DNA from: Rhizobium sp. C4
Lineage (GTDB): Bacteria > Pseudomonadota > Alphaproteobacteria > Rhizobiales > Rhizobiaceae
Direction of reading: 5' to 3'
Assembly (NCBI RefSeq): GCF_021026315.1
Contig: NZ_JAJNCX010000007.1
Location: forward strand, 62,001-126,000
DNA: 64,000 nucleotides
The notes under the pieces are model-generated. The model was not told the origin of the DNA, searched no databases, and saw only the letters and a list, made by a program, of their open reading frames with translations. The position numbers and the translations under genes were made by a program. Within the stretch, counting starts at the first letter, position 1; each line of letters begins with the position of its first letter. This document shows positions 53,770 through 62,975 of this stretch, one piece after another.

Positions 53770-55224
53770 ATGGGCAAGGTAACAGGTTTTCTGGAAATCG
53801 ACCGGCAGGTGGCGAAGTATCAGACGGCGTCTGATCGTATCCGTCATTTCCGCGAATTCACGATCCCCATGTCGGATGCGGAAGTGCAGAAACAGGCTGC
53901 CCGCTGCATGGATTGCGGCATTCCCTTCTGTCACGGCGATACCGGCTGCCCGGTGCATAACCAGATCCCGGACTGGAACGACCTCGTCTTTAGCGGCAAG
54001 TGGAAAGAGGCGATCGCCAACCTCCACTCGACCAACAATTTCCCGGAATTCACCGGCCGCGTCTGCCCCGCGCCTTGCGAGGAAGCCTGCACGCTGAACC
54101 TTGAAGACGCGCCCGTCACCATCAAGACGGTGGAACAGGCGATTGCCGACAAGGCCTATGAGCTTGGCTATATCGTGCCGCAGCCGGCAACGGTGAAGAC
54201 CGGCAAGCGCATCGCCGTCATCGGCTCCGGCCCGTCCGGCATGGCGGCTGCCCAGCAGCTGGCACGCGCCGGCCATGAGGTTCATGTCTATGAGCGCGAG
54301 TCCAAGGCCGGTGGCCTGCTGCGCTATGGCATTCCGGACTTCAAGATGGAGAAGAACTTCATCGACCGCCGTGTCGAGCAGATGCAGGGCGAGGGCGTCA
54401 CCTTCCATTATGGCTTCAACATCGGCGTCGATATCCCGACCGAGAAGCTGATTGCCGAGCATGATGCCGTGCTTTATTGCGGCGGTTCGGAAACGCCGCG
54501 TGAAGCGGGCATTCCGGGTGCCGATCTCGCCGGCGTGCATGATGCCATGCCCTATCTGGTGCAGCAGAACCGCCGCGTCGGTCGCGAAGACATCGACAGC
54601 GTCGGCTGGCCGTCCGATCCAATCCTCGCCGGCGGCAAGCATGTCGTCGTTGTCGGTGGTGGCGATACCGCGTCCGACTGCGTCGGCACGGCCTTCCGCC
54701 AGGGCGCCGTTCGCGTCACCCAGCTCGACATCCGCCCGCAGCCGCCGGAAAAGGAAGACAAGCTCGCCGTCTGGCCCTATTGGGCGACGAAGATGCGTAC
54801 CTCCTCTTCGCAGGCTGAAGGCGCGGTTCGTGAATTCCAGGTCGGCACGCTCGAATTCGTCGGCGAAGATGGCATCCTGACGGGCGTGAAGTGCGTCCAG
54901 GTTGACGAGAAGCGCAAGCCGATCGCCGGCACGGAATTCATCATCAAGGCCGATCTCGCCTTCATCGCCATCGGCTTCCGTGGTCCCTTCACCGACAGCG
55001 TCCTCAAGGAACTCGACGGCAAGATGGCGGTTTCGACCGACAAGCGCGGTTCGCAGAACGTCATTGCCAATACGCGCGATTACAAGACCTCGGTCGACAA
55101 GCTGTGGGCTGCCGGCGACGTCCGTCGCGGCCAGTCGCTGGTCGTCTGGGCGATCCGCGAAGGCCGTCAGGCGGCTGCTGCCATCGACGAGTCGCTGATG
55201 GGCGTGACCAACCTGCCGCGCTGA
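53770..55224 (+). CDS. gltD: Glutamate synthase (NADPH) small subunit
   Basis: A 484-residue flavoprotein that passes electrons from NADPH to GltB. N-terminal iron-sulfur cysteines are in RCMDCGIPFC, DTGCPVHNQ and CPAPCEEAC. The FAD motif is VIGSGPSGMAAAQQLARAG, and the NADPH motif VVVGGGDTASDCVGTA. GGGAG precedes ATG. It follows ybjQ closely, so its expression with gltB would depend on the vapBC-ybjQ stretch or on its own promoter. Confidence 0.95.
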   Translation: MGKVTGFLEIDRQVAKYQTASDRIRHFREFTIPMSDAEVQKQAARCMDCGIPFCHGDTGCPVHNQIPDWNDLVFSGKWKEAIANLHSTNNFPEFTGRVCPAPCEEACTLNLEDAPVTIKTVEQAIADKAYELGYIVPQPATVKTGKRIAVIGSGPSGMAAAQQLARAGHEVHVYERESKAGGLLRYGIPDFKMEKNFIDRRVEQMQGEGVTFHYGFNIGVDIPTEKLIAEHDAVLYCGGSETPREAGIPGADLAGVHDAMPYLVQQNRRVGREDIDSVGWPSDPILAGGKHVVVVGGGDTASDCVGTAFRQGAVRVTQLDIRPQPPEKEDKLAVWPYWATKMRTSSSQAEGAVREFQVGTLEFVGEDGILTGVKCVQVDEKRKPIAGTEFIIKADLAFIAIGFRGPFTDSVLKELDGKMAVSTDKRGSQNVIANTRDYKTSVDKLWAAGDVRRGQSLVVWAIREGRQAAAAIDESLMGVTNLPR

Positions 55225-55248
55225 TCGCAGCAAGTTTCGCAGAATTTG

Positions 55249-55279
55249 AAGCCGCTCCTTCGGGGGCGGCTTTTATTTT
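55249..55279 (+). terminator. Intrinsic terminator of gltD
   Basis: AAGCCGCTCC-TTCG-GGGGCGGCTT, a ten-base stem with a UUCG tetraloop, then TTATTTTG. Overlaps the 3' end of the convergent SGNH-like gene at 55273. Confidence 0.88.
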
Positions 55280-56460
55280 GTCCTGATCTTGTAGTCGTCC
55301 ACGCGGCCTTCCGGCGGCGTGCCGGTGTCGCCATGCAGGACGAGCCTGTCGCGGGCGTTGGGGGCGACAAGCGGGCCGGTCGCGTTGCTGGCGATGCGGG
55401 CGGCGAGTGCGTTGCTGCCGTCGAGCGACGGATCGGTCATGCTGATTGGTTCGGTGCGGGTGATGGCTGCCGGTGTCGGTGCGGCGGGCATCGCCAGATC
55501 GGGCAGGCCGTAATCCGAGATCGGCGGATTGGCGACGCCGGGCGGAAGCGGCGCGGCGGTGTCGCCGAGGACGCGGCGCAGCGGCTTTTCCACATAGAAG
55601 GCGGCCTTGGCGCGGCCGGCCTTGGTCAGGCTCACGCCGTCCGAGCCGCGCAGGCGGGCCTGCTGGCCGTCAACGCCGGAGCCGGTGGCGGTGAACTTGC
55701 CGTCGGCGTCGATAAAGCCTTCCCAGATGTCGATGAACGTGCCGCCGGCTGCTTCCACCTGTCGGCGGAGCATGAGGTTGATCGTCACGATATCGGCCGT
55801 CAGCGAGGGGGATTGGAAGGGCGGCGCGCCTACCCAGAAGACCGGGACCTGCCGCTTCGTCGCAAGCGACGTGAGTTCCGCGACGCGGCGCTCATATTCG
55901 GCGGTCCATTTGGGGGTATGGAATTCTTCGCGCGTGCCGTCGACCACCATCTTCTGGCGGTCGTTCGATCCGAGCGCGACGACGACTGCCACCGCCTTGG
56001 TTTCATCGAGAAGGCCGGGAAGCGATGTGATCCAGTCGCGGTGATCATTACGCACGAGGCCCGATGCGCCGTCGGTCTTTTCATCGATGACGACGCCCGG
56101 TTCGCCTGCAAAGGTATCCAGCAGTCCGTCGCCCACGGAGCCGGCCATGAAGTCGCCGATGACCAGCACATGCTTGGCAGTGTCGAGCTTCTGCACGGGC
56201 GCGCCGGGCTTGCTCGTGTCGATGTTCAGGATCGACGACGACTTGGGCTTCGGTTTGGGCTTGCGCTTGGCCGGTGCGGCGGGAGCCGCCTGTTCAGGCG
56301 CCTTGCGGCTGCCAAACAGGAGGTCGAAGAGGGTGCGGTGTCTTTCCTGCGCCAATGCCGGGCCGCCGCCGTAGATAGCTATGGCAAAAAGGCTGAGCAG
56401 GACCGCGGCTGCAAGCCGGGCGGGCGTCAATCGGGGCATGAAAAATCCGGCGCGTTTCAT
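55273..56460 (-). CDS. DUF459 (SGNH-like) secreted protein, catalytic Ser not conserved
   Basis: A 395-residue exported protein: an N-terminal helix (LAAAVLLSLFAIAIYGGGPA), a Lys/Pro-rich linker (KRKPKPKPKSSS) and an SGNH-hydrolase-like domain from about residue 90. Blocks are LVIGDFMAGSVGDGL (block I), ALGSNDRQKMVVDG (block III) and RGSDGVSLTKAG (block V). The nucleophile in block I is Phe instead of Ser, and block V has Ser in place of His, so hydrolase activity is doubtful. DUF459 members are common near envelope genes in Rhizobiales. Function unknown. Confidence 0.82.
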   Translation of the reverse strand: MKRAGFFMPRLTPARLAAAVLLSLFAIAIYGGGPALAQERHRTLFDLLFGSRKAPEQAAPAAPAKRKPKPKPKSSSILNIDTSKPGAPVQKLDTAKHVLVIGDFMAGSVGDGLLDTFAGEPGVVIDEKTDGASGLVRNDHRDWITSLPGLLDETKAVAVVVALGSNDRQKMVVDGTREEFHTPKWTAEYERRVAELTSLATKRQVPVFWVGAPPFQSPSLTADIVTINLMLRRQVEAAGGTFIDIWEGFIDADGKFTATGSGVDGQQARLRGSDGVSLTKAGRAKAAFYVEKPLRRVLGDTAAPLPPGVANPPISDYGLPDLAMPAAPTPAAITRTEPISMTDPSLDGSNALAARIASNATGPLVAPNARDRLVLHGDTGTPPEGRVDDYKIRTK

Positions 56461-56517
56461 CGTGCCGGATGTCTTATCATGGAACAGTTTGCAATCAAAC
56501 GGGAAGAGCTTGCGCGA

Positions 56518-57741
56518 TCAACGCCGCAGATGCTGAAGCAGGGTCTTGGAGGGTTCGGGTTCGCCGCTCAGGCCCTTGCGCTTCATGAAGGCTTCGATGG
56601 CCGTCTTGGAGCCCGAGCCCAGGTTGCCGTCAACCTCGCCGCTGTAATAACCGAGCGCCTTGAGACGCGACTGGATTTCGAATTTCTCCTTTGCATCCAG
56701 CGCACCTTCCGGACGGGGCCAGCTCGTGACGAGGCCGGCGGATCCGCCCAGCTGGTCGGCGAGCATGCCGACGCCGAGCGCATAGTTGTCGGAGGCGTTA
56801 TAGCGCTTGATGACGTAGAAATTCTTCGTCAGCAGGAAGGCAGGACCGCCGTCGCCGGCCGGCATTTTCAGCGTCGCGCGCTCATCCTTGAACTTGATGC
56901 CGCGGTCGCCGGGGCGGCGGAAGCCGAGCTTTTCCCATTCGGCGATCGTTTTCGTCTTGCCGGCAAGGCTGCTGGCGCGGCCGGGCGCCACGACCTCGTA
57001 GCCCCAGGTGCGGCCGTTCTGCCAGCCGTTCTTGTGCAGGAGATTGGCGGCGGTGGCCAGCGCATCGGGGATGGAGTGCCAGATGTCGCGCTTGCCATTG
57101 CCATCGGCATCGATGCCGTAGATGAGGTAGCTGGTCGGGATGAACTGCGTGTGGCCCATCGCGCCCGCCCAAGAGCCGGTCATCTCGGACGGCTTGATGT
57201 CGCCGGCCTGGATGATCTTCAGCGCGGCAATCAGCTGCTTCTTGGCATAGCCGGCGCGCTTGGGATCGGCATAGGCGAGCGTTGCAAGGGCCTGGGGCAC
57301 ATAGTGCAGCTTCTCGGTCTTGCTCAGCACGGCGCCATAGTTCGATTCCATCGACCAGATGGCGACCAGAATATTGCGATCCACCCCAAAATATTTCTCG
57401 ATGTTCTGAAGCGAACGCATATTCTTCGCTTCGGCATCCTTGCCCATCTTGACCGTGTAGGGGTTCACCCGGCTGTCCAGGTAGTCCCAGATCTGCGTGG
57501 TGAATTCCGGCTGGTACTGGGCTTTCTGCAGCACCTCCGGATCGGGGCTGGTGATGCCGGAAAAGGCAGCGTTGTAGGTCTGGGAGGTGATCCCGGCCCG
57601 GGCGGCTTCCGGATAAAAGGCGCGAATCCATTTCTCGAAGCGAGCGTCAGCCAGGGCTGCCGTCGGGGCGAGGGCAAGAAAAACGGCTGTAATTCCACCA
57701 AGTATGGCGGATGTCATGGAATTGCCTTGTGCATGCTTCAT
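56518..57741 (-). CDS. Lytic murein transglycosylase, MltB family
   Basis: A 407-residue periplasmic enzyme that cleaves peptidoglycan with formation of anhydromuramic ends. A signal peptide ends near residue 31 (PTAALADA). The catalytic Glu132 is in AIWSMESNYGAVLS, followed by SWAGAMGHTQFIPTSYL, and the last 60 or so residues are a peptidoglycan-binding domain (IQSRLKALGYYSGEVDGNLG). The ATG at 57741 has AGGAG six bases upstream. Adjacent to the SGNH-like gene on the same strand, 57 bases apart. Confidence 0.93.
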   Translation of the reverse strand: MKHAQGNSMTSAILGGITAVFLALAPTAALADARFEKWIRAFYPEAARAGITSQTYNAAFSGITSPDPEVLQKAQYQPEFTTQIWDYLDSRVNPYTVKMGKDAEAKNMRSLQNIEKYFGVDRNILVAIWSMESNYGAVLSKTEKLHYVPQALATLAYADPKRAGYAKKQLIAALKIIQAGDIKPSEMTGSWAGAMGHTQFIPTSYLIYGIDADGNGKRDIWHSIPDALATAANLLHKNGWQNGRTWGYEVVAPGRASSLAGKTKTIAEWEKLGFRRPGDRGIKFKDERATLKMPAGDGGPAFLLTKNFYVIKRYNASDNYALGVGMLADQLGGSAGLVTSWPRPEGALDAKEKFEIQSRLKALGYYSGEVDGNLGSGSKTAIEAFMKRKGLSGEPEPSKTLLQHLRR

Positions 57742-57932
57742 TGGATCGCTCCTGTGTTTGGGACACCGGGTGAGACACACAAAGTTACAAACAGGACCTC
57801 AACAAATTCTTTACCATGCTGAAGATTTTTTGTTAGGTCTCGTTTTTAAGAGAGGGTTCAAATCCTGGTTTTTTAAACATGCAAGCTTATCGAGAGCTTG
57901 CAACTCGTATGATTCTTGCACAAGGCCACTTC

Positions 57933-58820
57933 ATGACTCAGTCGAATAAAGTCCGCAAAGCTGTGTTTCCTGTCGCCGGTTTCGGGACCCGCATGCTGCC
58001 TGCCACCAAGGCCATGCCGAAGGAAATGATCACAGTCGTCGACAAGCCGGTTCTCCAGTATGTGGTTGACGAAGCGATCGAGGCCGGTATCGAACATTTC
58101 GTGTTCGTGACGGGACGAAACAAGGCGGCGATCGAGGATTATTTCGACATCCAGTTCGAGCTGGAGCGGACGCTGAAGGAACGCAACAAGAAGGCCGAGC
58201 TTTCGCTGCTGGAAGACCAGCGTCTTCCGGCGGGTGCCGCGAGCTTCACGCGCCAGCAGGAAGCGCTTGGCCTGGGCCACGCCGTCTGGTGCGCCCGCGA
58301 CATCGTCGGCCACGAACCTTTCGCGCTGCTTTTGCCCGACATGCTGATGAAGGGCGAGGTCGCCTGCATGAAGGGCATGATCGATCTCTTCTCCAAGACT
58401 GGCGGCAACATCGTCGCTGTCGAGGAATGCGATCCGGCGCTGGCGCACAAATACGGCATTGTCGGCGTTGGCGCCGAGATGGATGGCGGGTTCCGCATTT
58501 CCAGCATGGTCGAAAAGCCGCCGCAGGGCACGGCCCCGTCGAACCTCTACATCAACGGCCGCTATATTCTGCAGCCGGAAATCTTCGAGATCCTGTCGAC
58601 GCAGGAACGCGGCGCCGGCAATGAAATCCAGCTGACAGACGGCATGCTGAAGCTTGCCAAGACGCAGGAATTCTTCGGCTATCGCTTCAAGGGCCGCACG
58701 TTCGACTGCGGGATGAAGGAAGGCTATGTGTTGGCAAACGTTGCCTATGCACTCGACCGTCCGGACATTCGTGCCAGTGTGGAAAGTGACCTCAAGGCCC
58801 TTCTGGCAGCGCTGAAATAA
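57933..58820 (+). CDS. galU: UTP--glucose-1-phosphate uridylyltransferase
   Basis: A 295-residue nucleotidyltransferase that makes UDP-glucose for exopolysaccharide, cyclic glucan and lipopolysaccharide. The nucleotide motif is [18 protein letters not shown] at residues 15-32, with [13 protein letters not shown] and [10 protein letters not shown] as later signatures. ATG at 57933 has AAGG seven bases upstream; earlier in-frame starts extend into unconserved sequence. Divergent from mltB; its stop is directly adjacent to the convergent beta-barrel gene. Confidence 0.94.
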   Translation: MTQSNKVRKAVFPVAGFGTRMLPATKAMPKEMITVVDKPVLQYVVDEAIEAGIEHFVFVTGRNKAAIEDYFDIQFELERTLKERNKKAELSLLEDQRLPAGAASFTRQQEALGLGHAVWCARDIVGHEPFALLLPDMLMKGEVACMKGMIDLFSKTGGNIVAVEECDPALAHKYGIVGVGAEMDGGFRISSMVEKPPQGTAPSNLYINGRYILQPEIFEILSTQERGAGNEIQLTDGMLKLAKTQEFFGYRFKGRTFDCGMKEGYVLANVAYALDRPDIRASVESDLKALLAALK

Positions 58821-60344
58821 TCAGCGCTTGACGCGAAGCTCCGCAATCGCGCTCCAGGACCGGGTATCCGTCCCGGTCTTCACGTCGGTATAGTTCCAGG
58901 CAACCGTTCCGGCGAGTTCCAGATAGCGGCTGAGCGACCAGTTGAGGCCGGCGGTCGCCGCCCACTCGGTCTGATCCGAGGCGATACCGTTCGGCGAGAA
59001 ATGGCGGAAGGTCGTTCCGGCTCCGACCGTTCCGACGAGGTTGTCGATCATCTGCTGTGAAACGGCCGTGCTGATCGTATAGTAGGTCGAGCCGCTCACG
59101 CCGGCCGTGGTCGACGGATCGACGCCCGTTGCGAGCGTCAAGTTGACATCCGTGCCGCGGATCGGCGACCAGTCAATCTTTCCGTCCACCGTGAAGGCAT
59201 CGATCTTCGACAGGCGCGCGTCGGTGTAGCGGACCTGCTTGTAGCCGGCCGCGATTTCGCCGCGCAGCTTTTCCGTGAAGTCGAGCTGCACGCCGGCCTT
59301 GGCGGCATAGATGTTGGCATTGCGGTTATAGCCGTTGCGGTCGAGCGTCTGGTCGCTGATGGCGCGGTCGATCGAGCCTTCCACGAAGGGAATGAGCGCC
59401 GGCGAGATTTCATAGCCAAGGCGGACGCGTCCCCCGACGGTCGTCTGGTTGCGGTCGCTCATCGACATCAGCGAACCATCGGCGAGCGTCGCGGCGGTAT
59501 AGACATTGCGCGTGACGGTGCCGGCGACCGTGCCGCGGAACTTGCCGAATTCGCGGGTGACGTCTGCGCCGCCCTTGAACGTGTGGATGCCCGACTGGGT
59601 GCTTGCGCCGACGATCGAGTTGGGATCGGTCGAGCTTTCACGGGCGAAGCTGTAGCCGGCGGTCAGGTTGGCAATGGTCAGCCGGTCGACATCCAGCCGC
59701 AGCTTGCTGTCGACACTGGCGGTCGGCTTGGTTGCGCCGCTGCCGCCGATATTGGTCTGCCAGACGCCCGTGGCGGAAATGCTCAGCTGGTGCAGCGACC
59801 AGTCCGACATGATGTCGGCCTTGCCGGTCGTCTGCAGGAAACTGCGGGTGGTCGTCGTCGATCCGTATTTCGTGCTTTCGACGCCGATGCCTTCGCCAAT
59901 GCTCGGGCGGATGATGAACGAGCCGACGCGCACGCCCGGCGCATCAATGTCCTCGCGGCGGGGCCGCAGATTGTCGATGGAGCCGGTGCGCGTGTTGTCG
60001 GCCGGCTCGCGGAAATTCATGCGGCCGAACGTGTCCGGATCGGGGGTGGCGGCCGTCGTGGTGCCTGCGGCTGCAGCGGTCCGGGCAGGGGCCGGCGTGG
60101 TCATTGCTGGCGCCGTGTCGTCGGTTGCCGTTGCCGTATCGCCGGTGCGAAGGGCGAAGGTGGAGGACGTGTCTCCGAAATTGCCGCCGGGGGCCGCAGC
60201 GTTTGCTGCCGGATCCTGCGTAGCCGTTGCCTGGACAACGGTCTGGGCATTGGCTGCCGTGATTGCAAACACGCTCGCGGCGCCGGCAAGGAGCAGCCTC
60301 GTCAGGGCGGGCAGGCGAAGGCGGGTGCGATTTTCGGTCGGCAT
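58821..60344 (-). CDS. Outer-membrane beta-barrel protein (porin-2 like)
   Basis: A 507-residue outer-membrane protein. The signal peptide ends in AITAANAQ at residue 33; residues 35-130 are a low-complexity Ala/Thr/Pro region; the rest is a barrel of alternating strands ending in AIAELRVKR without a terminal Phe. Pattern fits the putative beta-barrel porin 2 group common in Rhizobiaceae, often near polysaccharide genes. Cargo or role is unknown. It ends directly against galU, which suggests a shared envelope function, though only by position. Confidence 0.82.
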   Translation of the reverse strand: MPTENRTRLRLPALTRLLLAGAASVFAITAANAQTVVQATATQDPAANAAAPGGNFGDTSSTFALRTGDTATATDDTAPAMTTPAPARTAAAAGTTTAATPDPDTFGRMNFREPADNTRTGSIDNLRPRREDIDAPGVRVGSFIIRPSIGEGIGVESTKYGSTTTTRSFLQTTGKADIMSDWSLHQLSISATGVWQTNIGGSGATKPTASVDSKLRLDVDRLTIANLTAGYSFARESSTDPNSIVGASTQSGIHTFKGGADVTREFGKFRGTVAGTVTRNVYTAATLADGSLMSMSDRNQTTVGGRVRLGYEISPALIPFVEGSIDRAISDQTLDRNGYNRNANIYAAKAGVQLDFTEKLRGEIAAGYKQVRYTDARLSKIDAFTVDGKIDWSPIRGTDVNLTLATGVDPSTTAGVSGSTYYTISTAVSQQMIDNLVGTVGAGTTFRHFSPNGIASDQTEWAATAGLNWSLSRYLELAGTVAWNYTDVKTGTDTRSWSAIAELRVKR

Positions 60345-60629
60345 GTGATGACGCGGCTTTCAGTATGATTTGTTTTCAAACCGTAAATTATTTCAACATG
60401 GTAAACAGTCGGTTGACGCGGAGGGCCGGGAGGTCGAAAAAGAGTTTAATTCTTGGGAACTCGGCGTGCTGTGAACCTTGCGATTTTGACAGGCGCATCG
60501 AAGAGACTATATAGAACCTCGCTTGCCCGGGCCTGTCGCAGTGGTTGCAGGCGCAAGGGCAATATTTCCCGCCGGACACCGGACGCGTTCCGGATGTCAA
60601 AAAGGGGCGGGCGCAGAAGGCGCGCTAGC

Positions 60630-61622
60630 ATGATCGACAAGCCGTTCACGACCGATAGGGTAGACATCACCGCCGCCGGCAAGCGCACCGTGGAAACCGG
60701 CATGGCCGGTCTTGCGGCACTGGCGCGCGCCATGGACGGCCCGCTCGGCGAGGCCTTCGCCAAGGCCGTCACGCTGATCGGCGAAAGCACGGGCCGCGTG
60801 ATCGTGACCGGGGTGGGCAAGAGCGGCCATATCGGTTCGAAGATCGCCGCCACCTTCGCCTCGACCGGCACGCCGTCCTTCTTCGTGCACCCGGCGGAAG
60901 CCAACCACGGCGATCTCGGCATGATCACCCGTGACGATGCGATCCTTGCCATGTCGTGGAGCGGCGAGACTGCCGAAATGCAGGGCATCATCGCCTTTTC
61001 GCGGCGCTTTTCGATCCCGCTGATCTCGGTGACGTCGGGTGAGAAATCCGCTCTGGCGCGGGCTGCCGATGTCGTGCTGCTGCTGCCGAAGGAAAAGGAA
61101 GCCTGTCCGCATGGGCTCGCGCCGACGACGTCGACGATGATGCAGCTTTCGATCGGCGATGCGCTGGCGATTGCGCTGCTTGAGGCGCGCGGCTTCTCGG
61201 CTTCCGATTTCCGCACCTTCCATCCGGGCGGCAAGCTCGGCGCGTCGCTGACCCATGTGTCTGAGATCATGCATACGGGCGACGAGATCCCGCTGGTTGG
61301 GCTCGGCACGCTGGTTCCCTTCGCGGCGATGGTGCTTTCAGAAAAGCGCTTCGGCTGCGTTGGCGTCGTCGATGGCGACGGCTGCCTCGTCGGCATCGTG
61401 ACCAATGGCGACATGGCCCGCAACATGAGCCGCAACCTTCGCGACACAAAGGTGGAAGAAATCATGACGCGCGGCCCGAAGACGGTGGGTCCCGATACGC
61501 TCGCCATGACCGCCATGGCCGTGCTCAACGATCACAATATCTCGGCTCTGCCGGTGACTGTAGGCAACAAGGCCGTTGGGATCGTGGGATTTCACGATCT
61601 GCTGCGGATCGGCGTGGCTTAA
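60630..61622 (+). CDS. kdsD: D-arabinose-5-phosphate isomerase (KdsD/KpsF)
   Basis: A 330-residue enzyme that converts ribulose-5-phosphate to arabinose-5-phosphate, the first step to KDO for lipopolysaccharide. The SIS domain has VTGVGKSGHIGSKIAATFAS at residues 59-78 and AMSWSGETAE; two CBS domains make up the C-terminal third (HVSEIMHTGDEIPLV and VEEIMTRGPKTVGPDT). ATG at 60630 is chosen; a 59-residue in-frame extension is Arg-rich and non-homologous. Upstream 285 bases to the beta-barrel gene are A/T-rich and carry no gene. Confidence 0.93.
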   Translation: MIDKPFTTDRVDITAAGKRTVETGMAGLAALARAMDGPLGEAFAKAVTLIGESTGRVIVTGVGKSGHIGSKIAATFASTGTPSFFVHPAEANHGDLGMITRDDAILAMSWSGETAEMQGIIAFSRRFSIPLISVTSGEKSALARAADVVLLLPKEKEACPHGLAPTTSTMMQLSIGDALAIALLEARGFSASDFRTFHPGGKLGASLTHVSEIMHTGDEIPLVGLGTLVPFAAMVLSEKRFGCVGVVDGDGCLVGIVTNGDMARNMSRNLRDTKVEEIMTRGPKTVGPDTLAMTAMAVLNDHNISALPVTVGNKAVGIVGFHDLLRIGVA

Positions 61623-61647
61623 CCCAATGTGAGAAGGGGGATCGCGG

Positions 61648-62400
61648 ATGGATCGCTCGATCTTCTTGATTCTCATGGGCTGGGTGCTTCTAGGGACTGC
61701 CGTCTATTTGGGACCCCAAATCTGGTTCTATGCTCACAGTTCACCCGATCCCTGTGCAGGCCTTTCAAGGGAGCTTTCCGATGCAAGCGCCGAGCCTGCT
61801 CGTGTGACGGTAGCGCTGCAAACTTTTGTTATTCCGCTTGAAAATACGACGATCCCCCGAATTCAAAACCCCAATGGGCAGCCTTCGGTAACGCCATTTC
61901 AGCGGTGCAAGTACGTCAATGCTGCCTCGAAGCAGGGCTATGTGAAGGCTGGTTTCCATCTTCCGGGTGCGAGAAAATTCTTCTCTGCGTCCGTCCGGGA
62001 GGCTCAGTACTACGACGGTGATCACAGCTTCATCGAATTGACGATATATCCTCTATCGCTTGAGAAGAATTCCGATAGGCGGAACACACCGATCAATGAA
62101 GTCGAGCGATTGTCTCGTGGGCGATACATAGAGAAAAACGGAGAGAAATTTCTGGCCTTTGGAGAAAATACATTTTCAAGAGCCGATCTATATTATGAAA
62201 CTGATAGCGAAGATAAATTCTATATTGAATGCCCTATGGATTTGCCTGGAAAAATATGTGACGGGGGCGTGGTCAATAAGAGCTTGAATTTATATGCGAA
62301 TATTCAATTCGTGGCCTTTGAAGAAAAACTGGATCCGGTCTTTTTCATTTCAAAAGTCGGGAATGAACTGAGGTCTTGGTCCGTCGGTGCCGCGCATTAG
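61648..62400 (+). CDS. Hypothetical membrane-anchored protein, lower-GC orphan
   Basis: A 250-residue protein that I do not recognise. One N-terminal membrane helix (FLILMGWVLLGTAVYLGPQ) anchors a domain of about 220 residues outside the cytoplasm, with three or four cysteines (Cys36, Cys87, and ECPM / GKICDG) that could form disulphides. Base composition is clearly more A/T-rich than the flanking genes, mainly in the second half. GGGGGA nine bases before ATG. It lies between kdsD and the convergent nfeD, and looks acquired. Confidence 0.72.
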   Translation: MDRSIFLILMGWVLLGTAVYLGPQIWFYAHSSPDPCAGLSRELSDASAEPARVTVALQTFVIPLENTTIPRIQNPNGQPSVTPFQRCKYVNAASKQGYVKAGFHLPGARKFFSASVREAQYYDGDHSFIELTIYPLSLEKNSDRRNTPINEVERLSRGRYIEKNGEKFLAFGENTFSRADLYYETDSEDKFYIECPMDLPGKICDGGVVNKSLNLYANIQFVAFEEKLDPVFFISKVGNELRSWSVGAAH

Positions 62401-62512
62401 CTGGGCAATCGGCCTGACGGCAGCCCCGGAGTAGGCTGGGTGTTCGCGTCTTAGGTGGATTTTTTACAAAGCCGGCTCTGTGGGCGCTAGCGCTGACGGT
62501 GATTTACCGTGC

Positions 62513-62971
62513 TCATTCCGCCTCCACCCGCAATTCACTTCCCGATGCGCTGACGATCCGCACCTTCGCACCCTCCGGCTGATCCGGCCCTGACACGCTC
62601 CACGTCGTGTCGCCGATCTTCGCGCGTCCACGCCCGTTCTCGATCGCCTCGGTCACGGTGACGACCCGCCCAACAAGGCTTTCGCCGCGCTGGTTCAGAT
62701 GGGGTTCGTCGCTTTCCGTCCCGCCGCGCTTGAGGACCGAACGTCCGACAAGCACCGCGACGAAGGAGAGCACGACGAAGGTGACGACCTGGACCTGCCA
62801 GGGCCAGATCGCTGATCCCCAGAGGATCAGTGAGAGGATGCCGGTGGCGATCCCGGCAAGGCCGATCCAGAACAGGAAAACGCCGGGTACGACGATTTCC
62901 AGGATCAGGAGCACGACACCCAGAACCCACCAGCTCCACGGTCCTGCGCGGGCGACGAGATCGCTGATCAT
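62513..62971 (-). CDS. NfeD-family membrane protein
   Basis: A 152-residue inner-membrane protein: about four helices in residues 10-85 (WWVLGVVLLILEIVVPGVFL) then a small OB-fold (GESLVGRVVTVTEAIENGRG, RAKIGDTTWSV). This is the short NfeD1b form, almost always encoded next to an SPFH-domain partner, as here. ATG at 62971 is four bases after the qmcA-like stop, so they are in one operon. Confidence 0.92.
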   Translation of the reverse strand: MISDLVARAGPWSWWVLGVVLLILEIVVPGVFLFWIGLAGIATGILSLILWGSAIWPWQVQVVTFVVLSFVAVLVGRSVLKRGGTESDEPHLNQRGESLVGRVVTVTEAIENGRGRAKIGDTTWSVSGPDQPEGAKVRIVSASGSELRVEAE

Positions 62972-62975
62972 GGCC

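Noticed and set aside
55246..57822. 858-residue open frame antisense to the SGNH-like and mltB genes
   Set aside because: It spans two well-supported genes on the other strand and has no recognisable motif.
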